A DNA stretch of 64,000 nucleotides, from assembly GCF_009711975.1 (NCBI RefSeq), contig NZ_VIKW01000002.1:206093-270092 (forward strand), written 5' to 3'. Shown here in pieces: positions 19,733-30,474 of this stretch. Numbering within the stretch: position 1 is the first letter of the stretch; every line of letters begins with the position of its first letter. The notes below the pieces were generated by a model, which was not told the DNA's origin, did not search any database, and saw nothing but the letters and a program-made list of their open reading frames with translations. Source of the stretch: Anabaena sp. UHCC 0204 (lineage in GTDB: Bacteria > Cyanobacteriota > Cyanobacteriia > Cyanobacteriales > Nostocaceae). The position numbers were made by a program, and so were the translations under genes.

Positions 19733-19849
19733 ATAACCTTGTCCATTTTTTGTAGGTTGGGTAGAACGAAGTGAAACCCAACAAATGCGTCGGGTAACAT
19801 ACGTCAACCCAACCGACAAATCAAGACTTTTTTGATTTGGACAAGGTAT
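19733..19849 (-). repeat. MITE-like element with ATACCTTGTCCA ends, copy 2
   Basis: 117 bp bounded by ATAACCTTGTCCA (19733-19745) and TGGACAAGGTAT (19838-19849). In reverse complement it aligns with 8416-8528: the same ends, a shared GTCTTGATTTGT/GCCTTGATTTGT block and the GGTTGGGTT...AACCC core. The left end carries one extra A, so its terminal repeats are no longer perfect. Non-coding. Confidence 0.85.
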
Positions 19850-19879
19850 TGAACAAAGAAAGAGAATTACTCAAATTAG

Positions 19880-20329
19880 TTAAGAATCAGCAGTTTTTTT
19901 ACCGACAACTTGGGATTTGAGGGTTGTGATTTCGCTAGATAACTCCTGTCTGCTTGAGGCTTTGAGTAAATAGCGATAGATAAACCAGACAGAGTAACCA
20001 ATCCCAATTAATTCAAAGGTAGGTGCTACCAAAGGAACATCATTAAGAGCATCTAATACAGCTAATAGAACCTTAACTGTGACGACTGCTGTCACAACTA
20101 AACCAATGCTAACAATAGGCTGCTGATATTGACCAAAGAATTTACCTACGTAGTCTGGTAATGTCCCTAAGAAACCAGAAATTTGTTGTCCGTATTTCAG
20201 CCATTGTTCTTGAGACTGCACAGGAGGCTGAAGTTTGGTAAGATTTCCAGTTTGGGTATTAATTTCGGGAACGGTTGTTTCTTTGGTTTGGGTTTCTTGA
20301 TATTCTGGTTCTTGCATTTTCGCTTCCAT
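19880..20329 (-). CDS. CAAD / CURT1-type thylakoid membrane protein
   Basis: 149 residues from ATG 20329; an internal ATG at codon 5 is also possible. A polar N-terminal half (to about 60) is followed by an amphipathic helix (WLKYGQQISGFLGTLPDYVGKFFGQYQ, about 63-89), two hydrophobic helices (about 91-112 and 120-140) and a charged helical tail. This is the CAAD (cyanobacterial aminoacyl-tRNA synthetase appended) domain, homologous to plant CURT1, which bends thylakoid membranes. As a free-standing protein it matches cyanobacterial CurT. Convergent with hom, and separated from it by a terminator and the MITE-like element. Confidence 0.88.
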   Translation of the reverse strand: MEAKMQEPEYQETQTKETTVPEINTQTGNLTKLQPPVQSQEQWLKYGQQISGFLGTLPDYVGKFFGQYQQPIVSIGLVVTAVVTVKVLLAVLDALNDVPLVAPTFELIGIGYSVWFIYRYLLKASSRQELSSEITTLKSQVVGKKTADS

Positions 20330-20921
20330 AATTTTGAAAGTTGAGTTTTTACCTAGATATTTACAACCAAAAGGTTGCTAATTGACATTTCTCGCACTGA
20401 TTAGGGTGAGAAATTAGGGATTATTGGTTTATCTTATCTAGAGTTGTTGACAAGTATCACTTAACTTTACTCGAAATCCAGTAGCATTAAATTGGTAGGG
20501 CTGATGCACTCAACTGTCATACAGTAGTAAAATCCAGTAGAGTAGGGCAGTGAAGCATCCCACTCTCTAGAATATCCTTCCCTATCGTTTGCAGATGACA
20601 TAGTTGCGTTACGGTGCGTAAGTCCTTGTTGCTTAGATAACAGGGAATCCTGTGTAATGAACTGCAAAGTATGGACTCAAACTATATATAATATTATGGC
20701 TGTAGGCTCGTACTGTACAGGATGAACCAAAATACAAAGTTAAGAAGACAAAATTAAGTATTGTGAAGTATTAATTCAGCCATGGGTTAATATTTTTATT
20801 TCTGATTTAGATTTGTTTTGTTGCCTGTGTAGGAGTTACACTAGTGTAGTAGTTTTTTCCCTGATGAGGATAAAAATTTGCATAAATACCAACTTACAAA
20901 CCAGCCCTTGTTCAGAGCAGT
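20330..20921. other. Intergenic region without recognisable genes
   Basis: 592 bp between the divergent CAAD and histidine kinase starts. A 66-codon minus-strand frame (20467-20667) has no familiar features. AT-rich -10-like sequences occur near 20681-20695. I see no hairpin terminator or repeat shared with other parts of the window. Confidence 0.5.
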
Positions 20922-22610
20922 TTGGAAAGCAAAAAAGTGTCACCTGAAGCACCAAAGATAGACGAACTCCCAACTATAGAATTTCCCTCCCGTGGGAAAC
21001 TCAAGGCCAGTTCTTGGCGTATCCATCAGAAAATTGGCTATGGATACCTTGTGGCTATTGGGATTGGATTTTTTGGTTCTTTAACTGGATTGATATTAGC
21101 AAATTATTATCGGGGTAGAGAGGTTAGACAATTCAATCAAGCTAATGAGCAAAAAGAATTGTTAAGTCAGTATCAGGATGCGATTATTGGAGCGCAATTA
21201 TCTAGTTTTAATTTAGTAGCTTTACTGGAAGATCCACAAAAGCTCCAGAGTAAAAAAAATGAATTTCTCAATTCTGTCGCCAAAGCAGAAAAATTAGAAA
21301 AAAATATTGGTGGATTTATCAATAGTAATCCCCGCAAATTGGCGGCTACAAGTGCGACTTTAGAGAATTTATTACAGGATTATGCAGTTAATTTAAAATT
21401 ATATATTGATCAAATTGAAGGGGTTTTAGAAAAACTCAACTCTCAACAGTTATCGCCCCAGCAAATCGCCTCAGTGAGGGAAGATTTACTGGTAATTATG
21501 CGCGGTGATATAGCGATCAAATTAGAGGATTTATCGAATAAATTAACAAGGATTTTACACACGGCTCAAGCACAAGAACAAGCCAGACAAATAGATATAG
21601 CAGAAGCTAAAGTTGTAGAAAGAGCAATTGTGATTGTGAGTATGGTGGTATCAGCCGCCGTTGCTGCTATAATTGCTTGGCGGACTAGTAGAGCGATCGC
21701 TGAACCAGTCGTTACTGTCACCCAAATTGCTGAACAAGTAGCCCGAAAGTCTAATTTTGACTTACGCGCACCTGTCACTACCGATGATGAAATCGGTTTA
21801 TTGGCTAAATCCCTCAACCGCTTAATTGAAAGGGTTTCCAAAAGAACCAAAGAACTACAACAAGCCAAAGAACTAGCCGAAGCTGCTAGTAAAGCCAAAA
21901 GCCAATTTTTAGCTAATGTTAGTCATGAATTACGCACACCACTAAATGCAGTCATTGGTTTAAGTCAACTACTCCAAGACGACGCAACAGATATAGGATT
22001 GTCCACCGATTTCATCACTGATTTAGAAACTATTAATTCCGCAGGTAGACACCTACTAGAACTAATTAACGATATCCTCGACTTATCAAAAATCGAAGCG
22101 GGGAAAATGAATCTTTACCCAGAAACATTTGCTATTGATAATTTAATTAATAATGTTATCCTCACAATCAAACCATCTGTTGAAAAAAATGGTAATAGAT
22201 TAGTAGTCAATTGTGATCAAAAGCTGGGAACACTGTACGCAGATCAGACACGGGTAAGACAGGTATTACTCAACTTACTCAGCAACGCCGCTAAATTTAC
22301 TACAAACGGTAAAATTACCTTGACAGTGAAAACTGATCAAACACACATCCTCAAGGAAGTACCTTTAGGTATCATTAGTTTTATGGTAACTGATACAGGT
22401 ATTGGTATATCTCCCACACAACAACAGCAACTATTCAAACCCTTTACCCAGGGAGATAATTCTACAACCAAGAAATATGGCGGTACTGGGTTAGGATTAG
22501 CAATTAGTCGCCATTTTTGTCAAATGATGGGAGGTGACATAATTGTGAATAGTCAACCTGGAGTTGGTTCTAGTTTTACTGTCCTTCTTCCGCTAACAGC
22601 GCAAGAATAA
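20922..22610 (+). CDS. Membrane sensor histidine kinase (HAMP, HisKA, HATPase)
   Basis: 562 residues from TTG 20922. GTG 20937, with GGAAAG eight bases upstream, is an equally good start (557 residues). Transmembrane helix 1 is at about 40-62, then a helical extracytoplasmic sensor with a CHASE3-like look, helix 2 at about 233-254, a HAMP domain to about 305 and a short coiled coil. The phospho-acceptor box is [14 protein letters not shown] (about 335), followed by the ATPase N, G1 and G2 boxes ([27 protein letters not shown]). No receiver domain is attached and no response regulator gene is adjacent, so the partner is unknown. A HIP1 site lies in the HAMP-coding region. Confidence 0.92.
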   Translation: MESKKVSPEAPKIDELPTIEFPSRGKLKASSWRIHQKIGYGYLVAIGIGFFGSLTGLILANYYRGREVRQFNQANEQKELLSQYQDAIIGAQLSSFNLVALLEDPQKLQSKKNEFLNSVAKAEKLEKNIGGFINSNPRKLAATSATLENLLQDYAVNLKLYIDQIEGVLEKLNSQQLSPQQIASVREDLLVIMRGDIAIKLEDLSNKLTRILHTAQAQEQARQIDIAEAKVVERAIVIVSMVVSAAVAAIIAWRTSRAIAEPVVTVTQIAEQVARKSNFDLRAPVTTDDEIGLLAKSLNRLIERVSKRTKELQQAKELAEAASKAKSQFLANVSHELRTPLNAVIGLSQLLQDDATDIGLSTDFITDLETINSAGRHLLELINDILDLSKIEAGKMNLYPETFAIDNLINNVILTIKPSVEKNGNRLVVNCDQKLGTLYADQTRVRQVLLNLLSNAAKFTTNGKITLTVKTDQTHILKEVPLGIISFMVTDTGIGISPTQQQQLFKPFTQGDNSTTKKYGGTGLGLAISRHFCQMMGGDIIVNSQPGVGSSFTVLLPLTAQE

Positions 22611-22644
22611 ACAATTGACAATTGACAATTGACAATTGATAATT
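22611..22644. repeat. Heptamer array (CAATTGA)n
   Basis: Four copies of CAATTGA start immediately after the kinase stop codon. Each unit contains the palindrome CAATTG. Typical STRR. Confidence 0.9.
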
Positions 22645-22720
22645 ACCTCGCCCTGGAAGTGCGAGGATTGAGAAAGAAGACTTTTCCACAAGCCCTAGTT
22701 AGAAACTTATGTAAATATTA

Positions 22721-22845
22721 CTAAGTAGGTAAACAGAAAAAATTAAAGGTATGTGAAGAAAAGTAAAATCGCTCAAAACTCTCTTCCTGTTCCCTGTTCC
22801 CTGTTCCCTTGCCCCAACGACAATTTTTAACGCCCACTTACTTAT
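22721..22845 (+). repeat. Small inverted-end element, copy 1, with nested CTGTTCC heptamers
   Basis: Begins CTAAGTAGGT and ends CGCCCACTTACTTATT, an imperfect inverted pair. The inner stretch ACGACAATTTTTAACGCC is identical to that in 34165-34274, and the left parts (GTGAAGAAAAGTAAAAT against GTGAATAAAAGTAAAAT) also match. Heptamers CTGTTCC (about 22785-22809) have expanded inside this copy. Non-coding; possibly a MITE. Confidence 0.6.
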
Positions 22846-22911
22846 TGTAGAGTAAAGACGTTCCAGAGAAAGTCTCTACAAAGATTCTAGTAGATGCACA
22901 TTTAATATCGT

Positions 22912-25239
22912 ATGACAACAAGTATTGATTTCCTTAGTCACCTCAACCCTAGTCAACGTCAAGCCGTTGAACACTATTGTGGACCATTATTAGTGGTTGC
23001 TGGTGCTGGTTCGGGGAAAACCCGCGCCCTTACCTATCGCATTGCTAACTTGATTATCCAACATCGTGTTAATCCCGAAAATATCCTAGCGGTGACATTT
23101 ACTAACAAAGCTGCTAGGGAAATGAAAGAAAGAATTCAAAGGATATTTTCCGAACAATTAGCCATAACACAATATGGTAAAAAGTTTGCTTTATTGACAG
23201 AATACGAACAAAGTTTACTAAAATCACAAGTTTACCGCAATACCATTAAAGATATGTGGTGTGGGACTTTTCATAGTTTATTTTCTCGGATTCTGCGCTG
23301 GGATATTGAAAAATATCAAGATGAAAAAGGCAGAAAGTGGAATAAAAACTTTTCCATCTTTGATGAATCTGATGTGCAGAGTGTTATTAAAGAAATAGTT
23401 ACCAAAGATTTAAATTTAGATAGTAAAAAATTTGAACCAAAGTCTGTTCGCTACGCCATTAGTAATGCTAAAAATCAAGGCTTATCACCCCAGCAATTTG
23501 AAAGCGAACAACCAAATTATCGCGGTAGAGTCATTGCTGATGTCTATAATCGCTATCAAGATAAACTTTCCCAAAATAACGCTTTAGATTTCGATGATTT
23601 AATTTTAATTCCTACTAGATTATTTCAACAAAATGAGCAAGTTTTAAATTATTGGCATCGGAAATTTTGTCATATACTAGTTGATGAATATCAAGATACT
23701 AATCGTACCCAATATGATTTAATTCAGCTTTTAGTAACCAATGATGAAAAACGTAAAAGCGAATGGAAATGGGAAAATCGGTCTGTGTTTGTTGTCGGTG
23801 ATGCAGATCAATCAATTTACAGTTTTAGAATGGCAGATTTTACCATTTTGCTAGAATTTCAGGAAAATTTTGGCGATGGTTTAGCAGATGATGATACTCG
23901 CTCCATGGTAAAATTAGAAGAAAATTATCGTTCCTGTGAAAATATTCTCCAAGCTGCAAATGAATTAATTGAAAATAACACTCAACGCATTGATAAAATT
24001 CTCAAAGCCACAAGAGAACCAGGTGAAGAAATTTATTGTCATAAAGCTGACGAAGAAATGGCAGAAGCGGCTTTTGTGATTAACCAAATTCGCACCTTAG
24101 AACATCAAAATCCGGAATTAAATTGGGGTAACTTTGCAATTTTATATCGAACAAATGCCCAATCTCGACCATTTGAGGAATTATTAGTTAAATATCAAAT
24201 TCCTTATACAGTTGTGGGAGGAATGAAATTTTACGATCGCAAAGAAATTAAAGATTCTGTTGCATATTTAAGAGCTATTAATAACCCGTCCGATACTGTG
24301 AGTTTATTACGAGTAATTAACACACCCCGACGGGGAATTGGTAAAGCTACAATTGACGCTTTAGTGAATGCTTCCCAGCAATTAGGGACAACATTATGGG
24401 AAATATTAAGTGATGAAACATCTGTAAATACCTTAGCAGGACGTTCATCAAAAGCTGTAAATAATTTTGCAGCGATGATTCAAAATCGTCAAGAACAAAT
24501 TAAAATAGTTCCCGGTTCGGAAATATTACAAGGGATTTTAGAAGATTCTGGTTATATTAAAGAATTGCAAGATCAAGGCACAGATGAAGCTGATAATAGA
24601 ATCAGTAACGTAAATGAATTGTATAACGCTATGTTGCAATTCCAGGAAGAAAATGAAGGTGAAGATATTTCTTTACAGGCATTTTTGCAAAGTGCTGCAC
24701 TGAGTTCTGATTTAGATAATTTAAAAGAGGGACAAACAGCAGTTTCTTTAATGACATTACACGCTTCCAAAGGGTTAGAGTTTCCTGTCGTCTTTTTAGT
24801 CGGTTTAGAACAGGGACTATTTCCGGGATACCGTTCTTTACAAGATCCTTCATTATTAGAAGAAGAACGGCGCTTGTGCTATGTTGGTATTACTCGCGCT
24901 CAAGAACGATTGTTTTTATCCCATGCTAGAGAACGGCGTTTATATGGCTCAAGAGAACCGGCAATGCGATCGCAATTTTTGGATGAATTACCAGCAGAAT
25001 TATTAACTACTCAAAATAAAGTTACCCGTAGTTTTACTAAAACTCCATCCTCAAACCCAAGTAAATACAGTCCTAACGCAACTTGGCAAGTAGGAGATAG
25101 AGTATTACATAAATCATTTGGAATCGGTGAAATTACTCACGTATTCGGAGAAGGAAATAAAGTTTCTGTAGCGATTAAATTCACCAGTTTAGGACAAAAA
25201 ATCGTAGATCCAAGAGTAGCCCAATTACAAAAAGTCTAA
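22912..25239 (+). CDS. pcrA: UvrD/PcrA-type DNA helicase
   Basis: 775 residues, SF1A 3'-5' DNA helicase. Motifs in order: Q motif LNPSQRQAVEH, Walker A VVAGAGSGKTRALTYRI (about 29-45), Ia AVTFTNKAAREMKERI, II LVDEYQDTNRTQYDLI, III VVGDADQSIYSFRMAD, IV region LEENYRS, V SLMTLHASKGLEFPVVFLVGLEQGLFP, VI EEERRLCYVGITRAQERLFL. The C-terminal WQVGDRVLHKSFGIGEI...VDPRVAQLQKV is the Tudor-like domain that binds RNA polymerase in PcrA. Role in repair and replication-transcription conflict. ATG 22912 gives the normal N-terminus. Confidence 0.95.
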   Translation: MTTSIDFLSHLNPSQRQAVEHYCGPLLVVAGAGSGKTRALTYRIANLIIQHRVNPENILAVTFTNKAAREMKERIQRIFSEQLAITQYGKKFALLTEYEQSLLKSQVYRNTIKDMWCGTFHSLFSRILRWDIEKYQDEKGRKWNKNFSIFDESDVQSVIKEIVTKDLNLDSKKFEPKSVRYAISNAKNQGLSPQQFESEQPNYRGRVIADVYNRYQDKLSQNNALDFDDLILIPTRLFQQNEQVLNYWHRKFCHILVDEYQDTNRTQYDLIQLLVTNDEKRKSEWKWENRSVFVVGDADQSIYSFRMADFTILLEFQENFGDGLADDDTRSMVKLEENYRSCENILQAANELIENNTQRIDKILKATREPGEEIYCHKADEEMAEAAFVINQIRTLEHQNPELNWGNFAILYRTNAQSRPFEELLVKYQIPYTVVGGMKFYDRKEIKDSVAYLRAINNPSDTVSLLRVINTPRRGIGKATIDALVNASQQLGTTLWEILSDETSVNTLAGRSSKAVNNFAAMIQNRQEQIKIVPGSEILQGILEDSGYIKELQDQGTDEADNRISNVNELYNAMLQFQEENEGEDISLQAFLQSAALSSDLDNLKEGQTAVSLMTLHASKGLEFPVVFLVGLEQGLFPGYRSLQDPSLLEEERRLCYVGITRAQERLFLSHARERRLYGSREPAMRSQFLDELPAELLTTQNKVTRSFTKTPSSNPSKYSPNATWQVGDRVLHKSFGIGEITHVFGEGNKVSVAIKFTSLGQKIVDPRVAQLQKV

Positions 25240-25252
25240 TTTATTACATTGA

Positions 25253-25344
25253 GATCCCCCCAACCCCCCTTAAAAAGGGGGGCTAAATTCCTCAAAATCT
25301 CCCTTAAAAAGGGGGATTTACGGGGATATGCGGGTGTTATATCC
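25253..25344 (+). repeat. Dispersed palindromic repeat, copy 2
   Basis: Contains the strong hairpin CCCCCC-TTAAAAA-GGGGGG (25264-25282) and a second weaker CCCTTAAAAAGGG (25310-25324). The whole aligns in reverse complement with 3892-3980. Lying 13 bp after the pcrA stop it may also serve as terminator. Confidence 0.75.
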
Positions 25345-25374
25345 TATAAGAAAAAGTTTTCAAATAACCTCTTA

Positions 25375-25420
25375 ATCCTGTTCATCCTTAAATCCTGTAA
25401 ATCCTGATTCAGACAATTTC
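25375..25420 (+). repeat. Single copy related to the 81-bp repeat family
   Basis: AATCCTGTAAATCCTGATTC followed by AGACAATTT matches the core of the units at 14843-15066. Immediately upstream is ATCCTGTTCATCCTTA. Confidence 0.7.
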
Positions 25421-25825
25421 CCTAACTAGTTTAGACGCGGTTTCTAACCGCCGATTTGACTTATGTATATCTTTATTTTGACAAGTGATATTTTTTCTAT
25501 AAAAAGTGGGTAGTATAAAAATGCTATCTTTATAAAAACTTTATACAATGAACGAGAAGCAACACCTCAACCCAGTAAATACACCATCAATATCCAGGTG
25601 AAGATAGTATTTACAGTTGCACAAATCAAAAAATTCAGTATTTTCCAGTTTAGAGTTTGGTTATCAACAATGTTATAACCGAAATACTCACACACAATCA
25701 CTCTCAGTGTATTTCAGTTTACCAACGACCTCTATTATAAAGTTCTGCTTTAAATTCGGCAGTCAGGATTATTAGTAATCATAACCAGAAAATATTCACT
25801 CCAATTACTTGACGGGGAAGCAACT
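25421..25825 (+). promoter_or_regulatory. Leader region of the hps operon
   Basis: About 400 bp between the repeats and hpsA with no reading frame. A short hairpin (GCGGTTTCTAACCGC, 25438-25452) lies at the left. AT-rich stretches with TATAAA-type boxes (25498-25504, 25532-25545) are candidate promoters. No ribosome binding site stronger than GGGGAAG (25815-25821) precedes the hpsA ATG. A hormogonium sigma factor might act here, but I cannot assign a box. Confidence 0.4.
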
Positions 25826-28800
25826 ATGTCTCGAAAACGTCACCCATTAAAAATAATTACGAGAATCTCCAGTAGGTTTATCCGGCGATTCCTAGCTAAT
25901 ACCAAAAAACAAATTATTTGGTTACTGCGGACTATTTTTGGTACTCAGAAAAGACAAACAACAGCAAACGCAGGTTTCGTATTGCCAACAGTAGCCATGG
26001 TATCAGTAGTGGTGATATTACTGACCACTGCGATCATGTTACGTTCTTTTGACCGGGCAAAAAATGCCAGTAACGTTCGCGTTAATGAAGCCGTTCTTAG
26101 TGCTGCTACTCCAGCAATTGATCGAGGTAGAGCCAAAATCGCCAAACTCTTTCAGGATAGATCCTTACCACGGGCTACACCAACAGATGATGCGTTGTAT
26201 AACACTCTTATTAAAAACATAGACAAATACACCTTTGGTGATGAAACTAAGCTCAAACTAGAGTTTGAGTTTAATGGTGAGAGTAATATCCAAACACCAA
26301 CTGACGATACACCAATAGCATTAAATAGGGACGAAACCGTAAAAACAGCATGGCGATTTCCTGTTGATACTGACAACAATGGGAAATTCGATAGCTATAC
26401 CCTCTATGGAATTTTATTTAGAACTCCTCCAGTAGTTAATGTTACGGTAAATGGTCAACCTGTTAGTAAATATCAACGGGCTAGGAATCCCTTAGAAGCC
26501 AGAACTCCACCAATGTCTACAGGGACAGCGGATGCTAATTGTGGTGGTACTACCAGCGCCAGTTTAGTCGGTAATACGGGTTGGGTGAGACAAGATAATG
26601 AACTAAAGAAATCCTTTTTTGTTTATACAGCTACAGTACCAATCACAGGTACTCCTCCTGGTACTAACTATGAAACCTATAAAGGTGCTAGTGGTTTTGC
26701 CGCAGTAGAGTACCAACAAGACCGCATCCAAATACCCCCAAATAACAACGCTGTTGTTTATGAAGATGATATCGCACTGACTCCTGGACCAGCCTTTAAT
26801 TTGAATGGTGCAGTTTTCACCAACAGCAATCTTCTTACTTCTAATACTAATGGTGGAGCAATCAAGTTCTATCAAGTTAGTAGTAAGTCATCTTGTTTTT
26901 ATGATGCTAAAAACGCGAAAATCATCGTTGGTGGTAATACAGGACGTGGTGGTTTTACAAATACCAGTCAGAACGGTTCAGCAACCGTTGATTTATACCA
27001 AGGGAAAACTACTAATGCTTCTACCAGTTCTTGGATAGAATCAACCACCAATGCGCCCAATGTCACAGCTTATAACAACCTAGCCTATGCGAAACGCATC
27101 AATGAGCTAGTCAACGCTCAAATGGCGAATGGTATAGATAGTGACCCCCAAGAAGTTAAAGACGGAATTGAGAAGAAAAAAGTAGATTTAGATTTAGACG
27201 ATTTTACACCAGTATTCGATAAATATCGACGAGAAAACCTGACACTTTATTTTAAGATTCGTACCCGCCGTGTACCTTATACAGAAGTTGCTTTTGGTGT
27301 TGAAGAAACAAATCCTAGCCCATTATTGCAAGGTGCAGGAGATACTCTCCGTCCTAATGATAAGTGGATTTATCCCACAGACCCCACTGATGGCAAAACA
27401 GGGACTAACTACACCAAACTAACACTTAAGACTAGCGGGTCATCCTTAGAGCCACAAGCCACAGAACCAACGGAACTGAAAAAAAATAGTGGTAAAGAAG
27501 GAAAAGTAGGTGACAGAGTTTTAGTCGGTAACAATCTTCCGGAACTGTGGTGGGATAAGACTAAAGAGCAGTTTGTCGGTTCAGGGCTTGAAGATACCCA
27601 AGAAATTAGCGGTATTAAATGGAACTTACCCACTGGCACAAATGAAGTTCGGACTCGAAAATCGTTAGTACAGACTTTGGCTGATGTCGGAAGTACAGAT
27701 AGAGATGGAGAGTGGGAATTAGATGCAGCTAAAGTACCCAGTGACCCCACAGAACCAGTTGGTGGTTTACGCGTTATCACTGGTGCAGGGATTTATTTGA
27801 ATAATAGTGGTACTCCTAGTAGTTTTGATGGCACTATCAAAGAAATTTGGCCAGATAGTAACCCAGCACCGCAAGTTCCATTTGCCCCACCACCACAAGC
27901 ACTGATAGGAAATGGGATAATAAGATATGACGCAAGCACAAAAACTATTCAACCATATTCCCTGTATAACTTGCCCACAGCATACAAATGGCATGAGATT
28001 GCTGATGACCCAGATACAGAATCAGTAAATGAAAGTCAGAGACCATTTTTACAAATGCGAGCTACGGCAGTTTATCACTACAAATCTGCTGGATACAACG
28101 CCAAAACGCCCAAACCGATCGCTTGTGTAAGTAGTTTTTATGTTCCTACTAATAGCTACACGGCAAAAAATAAAAATGGACTCCCTTGGAATGCGGCTAC
28201 AGACGAAGAAGAAGCTGTTAACTCTCCATTTAGGATTGCTCGGTCTAACAATGGCATAGTCTATCCTGCACCGACTAAGACATTCAGTGATTATGAGAAT
28301 GTGCTGAATTACCAATCTGAATTAACTTATCCCAAAGAACTTTCAATAGATGAAGGACGTTCAATAGATGGTGGACTTTTAAAAACAGTAGTAGACAAAA
28401 TAAAAAACAATAAGGATCTCACTATCTCAGAGCAGTCTGCCATTGATGCTCAAATTTGTGCTTTGCAGATTTTGGATGGTAGCATTAGTCCTGATGATTC
28501 CATGATTGATCATGGTGCAATTAAAGAAATCACCTTTTTAGATTCTAGGGAAGTTCAGCAAAATAGCATTAGTGGAACGTCTCAAACCTATGATATGCCT
28601 ATCAGGGACAGACAACCTCTAGAAATTCGCGCCACAGTTCTAGACATTGACAAGCTGAGAAAAAAAGCGATCGCTGGATCATCACCAACAGAATATTTAT
28701 TACCCAATAGCGGTATTATCTATGCAACTCGTGATGATGCCTTACCAGATTCCAGTGATTACTGGTTTACAGATACTAAATTTGCAGATGCAGATCCGGA

Positions 28801-30454
28801 TGATGATCCCACAATAGCAGATAAAAAAGCCACTTCAAGGTCAGTCAGTCCTGTAGATTATAGACTCGACTCTACACGCCGTCCCAATGGCATTATGCTC
28901 ATCAATGGGGAAAAACTTTGGCGGACATCAACTTACCGCGATGAAGAGAAAGGACTGATTTTAGCTACCAATCTACCAGTTTATATTAAGGGTGATTTTA
29001 ATAAGCACACCAAAGAGGAGTTTACACAAACTCTGGCAGATAATTGGAGTAACTTTTATACTCGCAGCACACTTGATCCAAACTTTGCCTGTCGGAAAGG
29101 CGACCCCAGATTGAAAGATTGTACTACTGGTGATGAATGGCGACCTGCCACTGTTTTAGCAGATGCTGTCACCTTACTTTCTGATAACTTTAGAACAGGT
29201 TTCCGTGATGAGGGTGAGTATGACTGGAATAATAGCTTAGTTGGCACTGCATTATCACGGTTTTCACGATTTAATTTCTTGGGTGCAATGGGTACATGGG
29301 CTGATAAAGACAATTCTGGGTATCCTAGAGACTTTGATACAACCGATACAAGATGGAGTAGTTCCTATGTTAGTAACTTTGTGACACCACTTGTAATGCA
29401 GATACCAGCTAGAGAGTATGCCTATGAAATTTGTAATTCAACAGTTGAAGCTGACTGCTTTTGTACCGCAACAGATAGTGCTGACGAATGCAAGGTAAAA
29501 ACTAAACGCTGGGTAATGACTAATGTTACTCAAAAAGCATACAAAGATAATGGACAGAATAGTTGGCGAGACGATGGCATAGGTTCAGCAACTACTTCTA
29601 TTAAAACAGGATTCATCGGTGATCCTCCTACACAAGGCTGGGAAGATTTACCATTTAAGAGACTGGCTTTCAAACGTAATGTAGATACTACTGCACTCAT
29701 CACTCCCCTAACTCTTTACGGAAAAGGTAGTAGCAATAAACTCGAAGAATTTTCTCTAGACGGAACAACTCAAGCCAATATCGCCAACCCCATAGTTCTT
29801 ATGCCTTGGCTTGTACCAGTAGCTAATAATAGTACAGCGTTGGAACCAGTTCTACAACTCAGACAACCCTTTGCAACTCCTGCTAATCCAGATAACACTG
29901 TCACCTTAAATGGAGGCAAGGACAATAAGCGGTGGCTTCAAGAAGCTGGCGCAGATACTACTTTTAACCTCATTTTTGCTGCTGGTGATAGTCCAGCCCG
30001 TGCTGACGGAAGTAATAGCGAAGATAACGGTGGTTTGCATAACTTTGTCCGCTTCATGGAAAACTGGCATCCTCAAAGTAGTCGAAAGAAAGTTATGATT
30101 AGCGGGGCTTTCATGCAAGTGAAAAAGAGTGCCTATGCCACAGGTCCATTTACTACAGCCTTCATAAATGGAACTAATAATGAACTCAGATATGCCATTG
30201 AGATTAATAGTGGTAAAGGTACTGGCTATCTTCCTCCTATCAGACAGTGGGGTTATGATGTAGCGTTACTGTCTCAATCTCCTGACTTATTTGCCAGCAA
30301 ACTGGTACTCACACCACCTGATTTACCCGATGAATATGTGCGGGAAGTTGGCAGAGATGACAAATGGGTTCAGACTTTGTTATGTGCTAAAAAAGCTAGT
30401 GACAATAATAAAGCCATAGATGATAATCAACGTCCTTCTAACTGCCCTTCATAG
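25826..30454 (+). CDS. hpsA: Hormogonium polysaccharide biosynthesis protein HpsA
   Basis: 1542 residues. The basic N-terminus (MSRKRHPLKIITRIS) is followed by a type IV pilin-like transition G50-F51 (ANAGFVLPTVAMVSVVVILLTTAIMLRSFDRAKN), one membrane helix (about 52-72) and a very large extracytoplasmic domain rich in Asn, Asp, Thr and aromatic residues, with paired Cys (for example CNSTVEADCFCTATDSADEC). This matches HpsA, the first gene of the hps locus described in Nostoc punctiforme for hormogonium polysaccharide and gliding. Its biochemical role is unknown; it may be a giant pseudopilin-like surface or secretion component. The eight genes after it in the same direction support the call. 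Confidence 0.9.
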   Translation: MSRKRHPLKIITRISSRFIRRFLANTKKQIIWLLRTIFGTQKRQTTANAGFVLPTVAMVSVVVILLTTAIMLRSFDRAKNASNVRVNEAVLSAATPAIDRGRAKIAKLFQDRSLPRATPTDDALYNTLIKNIDKYTFGDETKLKLEFEFNGESNIQTPTDDTPIALNRDETVKTAWRFPVDTDNNGKFDSYTLYGILFRTPPVVNVTVNGQPVSKYQRARNPLEARTPPMSTGTADANCGGTTSASLVGNTGWVRQDNELKKSFFVYTATVPITGTPPGTNYETYKGASGFAAVEYQQDRIQIPPNNNAVVYEDDIALTPGPAFNLNGAVFTNSNLLTSNTNGGAIKFYQVSSKSSCFYDAKNAKIIVGGNTGRGGFTNTSQNGSATVDLYQGKTTNASTSSWIESTTNAPNVTAYNNLAYAKRINELVNAQMANGIDSDPQEVKDGIEKKKVDLDLDDFTPVFDKYRRENLTLYFKIRTRRVPYTEVAFGVEETNPSPLLQGAGDTLRPNDKWIYPTDPTDGKTGTNYTKLTLKTSGSSLEPQATEPTELKKNSGKEGKVGDRVLVGNNLPELWWDKTKEQFVGSGLEDTQEISGIKWNLPTGTNEVRTRKSLVQTLADVGSTDRDGEWELDAAKVPSDPTEPVGGLRVITGAGIYLNNSGTPSSFDGTIKEIWPDSNPAPQVPFAPPPQALIGNGIIRYDASTKTIQPYSLYNLPTAYKWHEIADDPDTESVNESQRPFLQMRATAVYHYKSAGYNAKTPKPIACVSSFYVPTNSYTAKNKNGLPWNAATDEEEAVNSPFRIARSNNGIVYPAPTKTFSDYENVLNYQSELTYPKELSIDEGRSIDGGLLKTVVDKIKNNKDLTISEQSAIDAQICALQILDGSISPDDSMIDHGAIKEITFLDSREVQQNSISGTSQTYDMPIRDRQPLEIRATVLDIDKLRKKAIAGSSPTEYLLPNSGIIYATRDDALPDSSDYWFTDTKFADADPDDDPTIADKKATSRSVSPVDYRLDSTRRPNGIMLINGEKLWRTSTYRDEEKGLILATNLPVYIKGDFNKHTKEEFTQTLADNWSNFYTRSTLDPNFACRKGDPRLKDCTTGDEWRPATVLADAVTLLSDNFRTGFRDEGEYDWNNSLVGTALSRFSRFNFLGAMGTWADKDNSGYPRDFDTTDTRWSSSYVSNFVTPLVMQIPAREYAYEICNSTVEADCFCTATDSADECKVKTKRWVMTNVTQKAYKDNGQNSWRDDGIGSATTSIKTGFIGDPPTQGWEDLPFKRLAFKRNVDTTALITPLTLYGKGSSNKLEEFSLDGTTQANIANPIVLMPWLVPVANNSTALEPVLQLRQPFATPANPDNTVTLNGGKDNKRWLQEAGADTTFNLIFAAGDSPARADGSNSEDNGGLHNFVRFMENWHPQSSRKKVMISGAFMQVKKSAYATGPFTTAFINGTNNELRYAIEINSGKGTGYLPPIRQWGYDVALLSQSPDLFASKLVLTPPDLPDEYVREVGRDDKWVQTLLCAKKASDNNKAIDDNQRPSNCPS

Positions 30455-30474
30455 TAAAAAGCAGGTGATACACA

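Noticed and set aside
20467..20667. 66-codon minus-strand frame between the CAAD gene and the kinase
   Set aside because: No family resemblance and no Shine-Dalgarno; treated as non-coding.
24629..24853. Antisense frames inside pcrA, hpsA, clpB, htpG and cobN
   Set aside because: All are shadows of well-supported genes on the other strand or frame.
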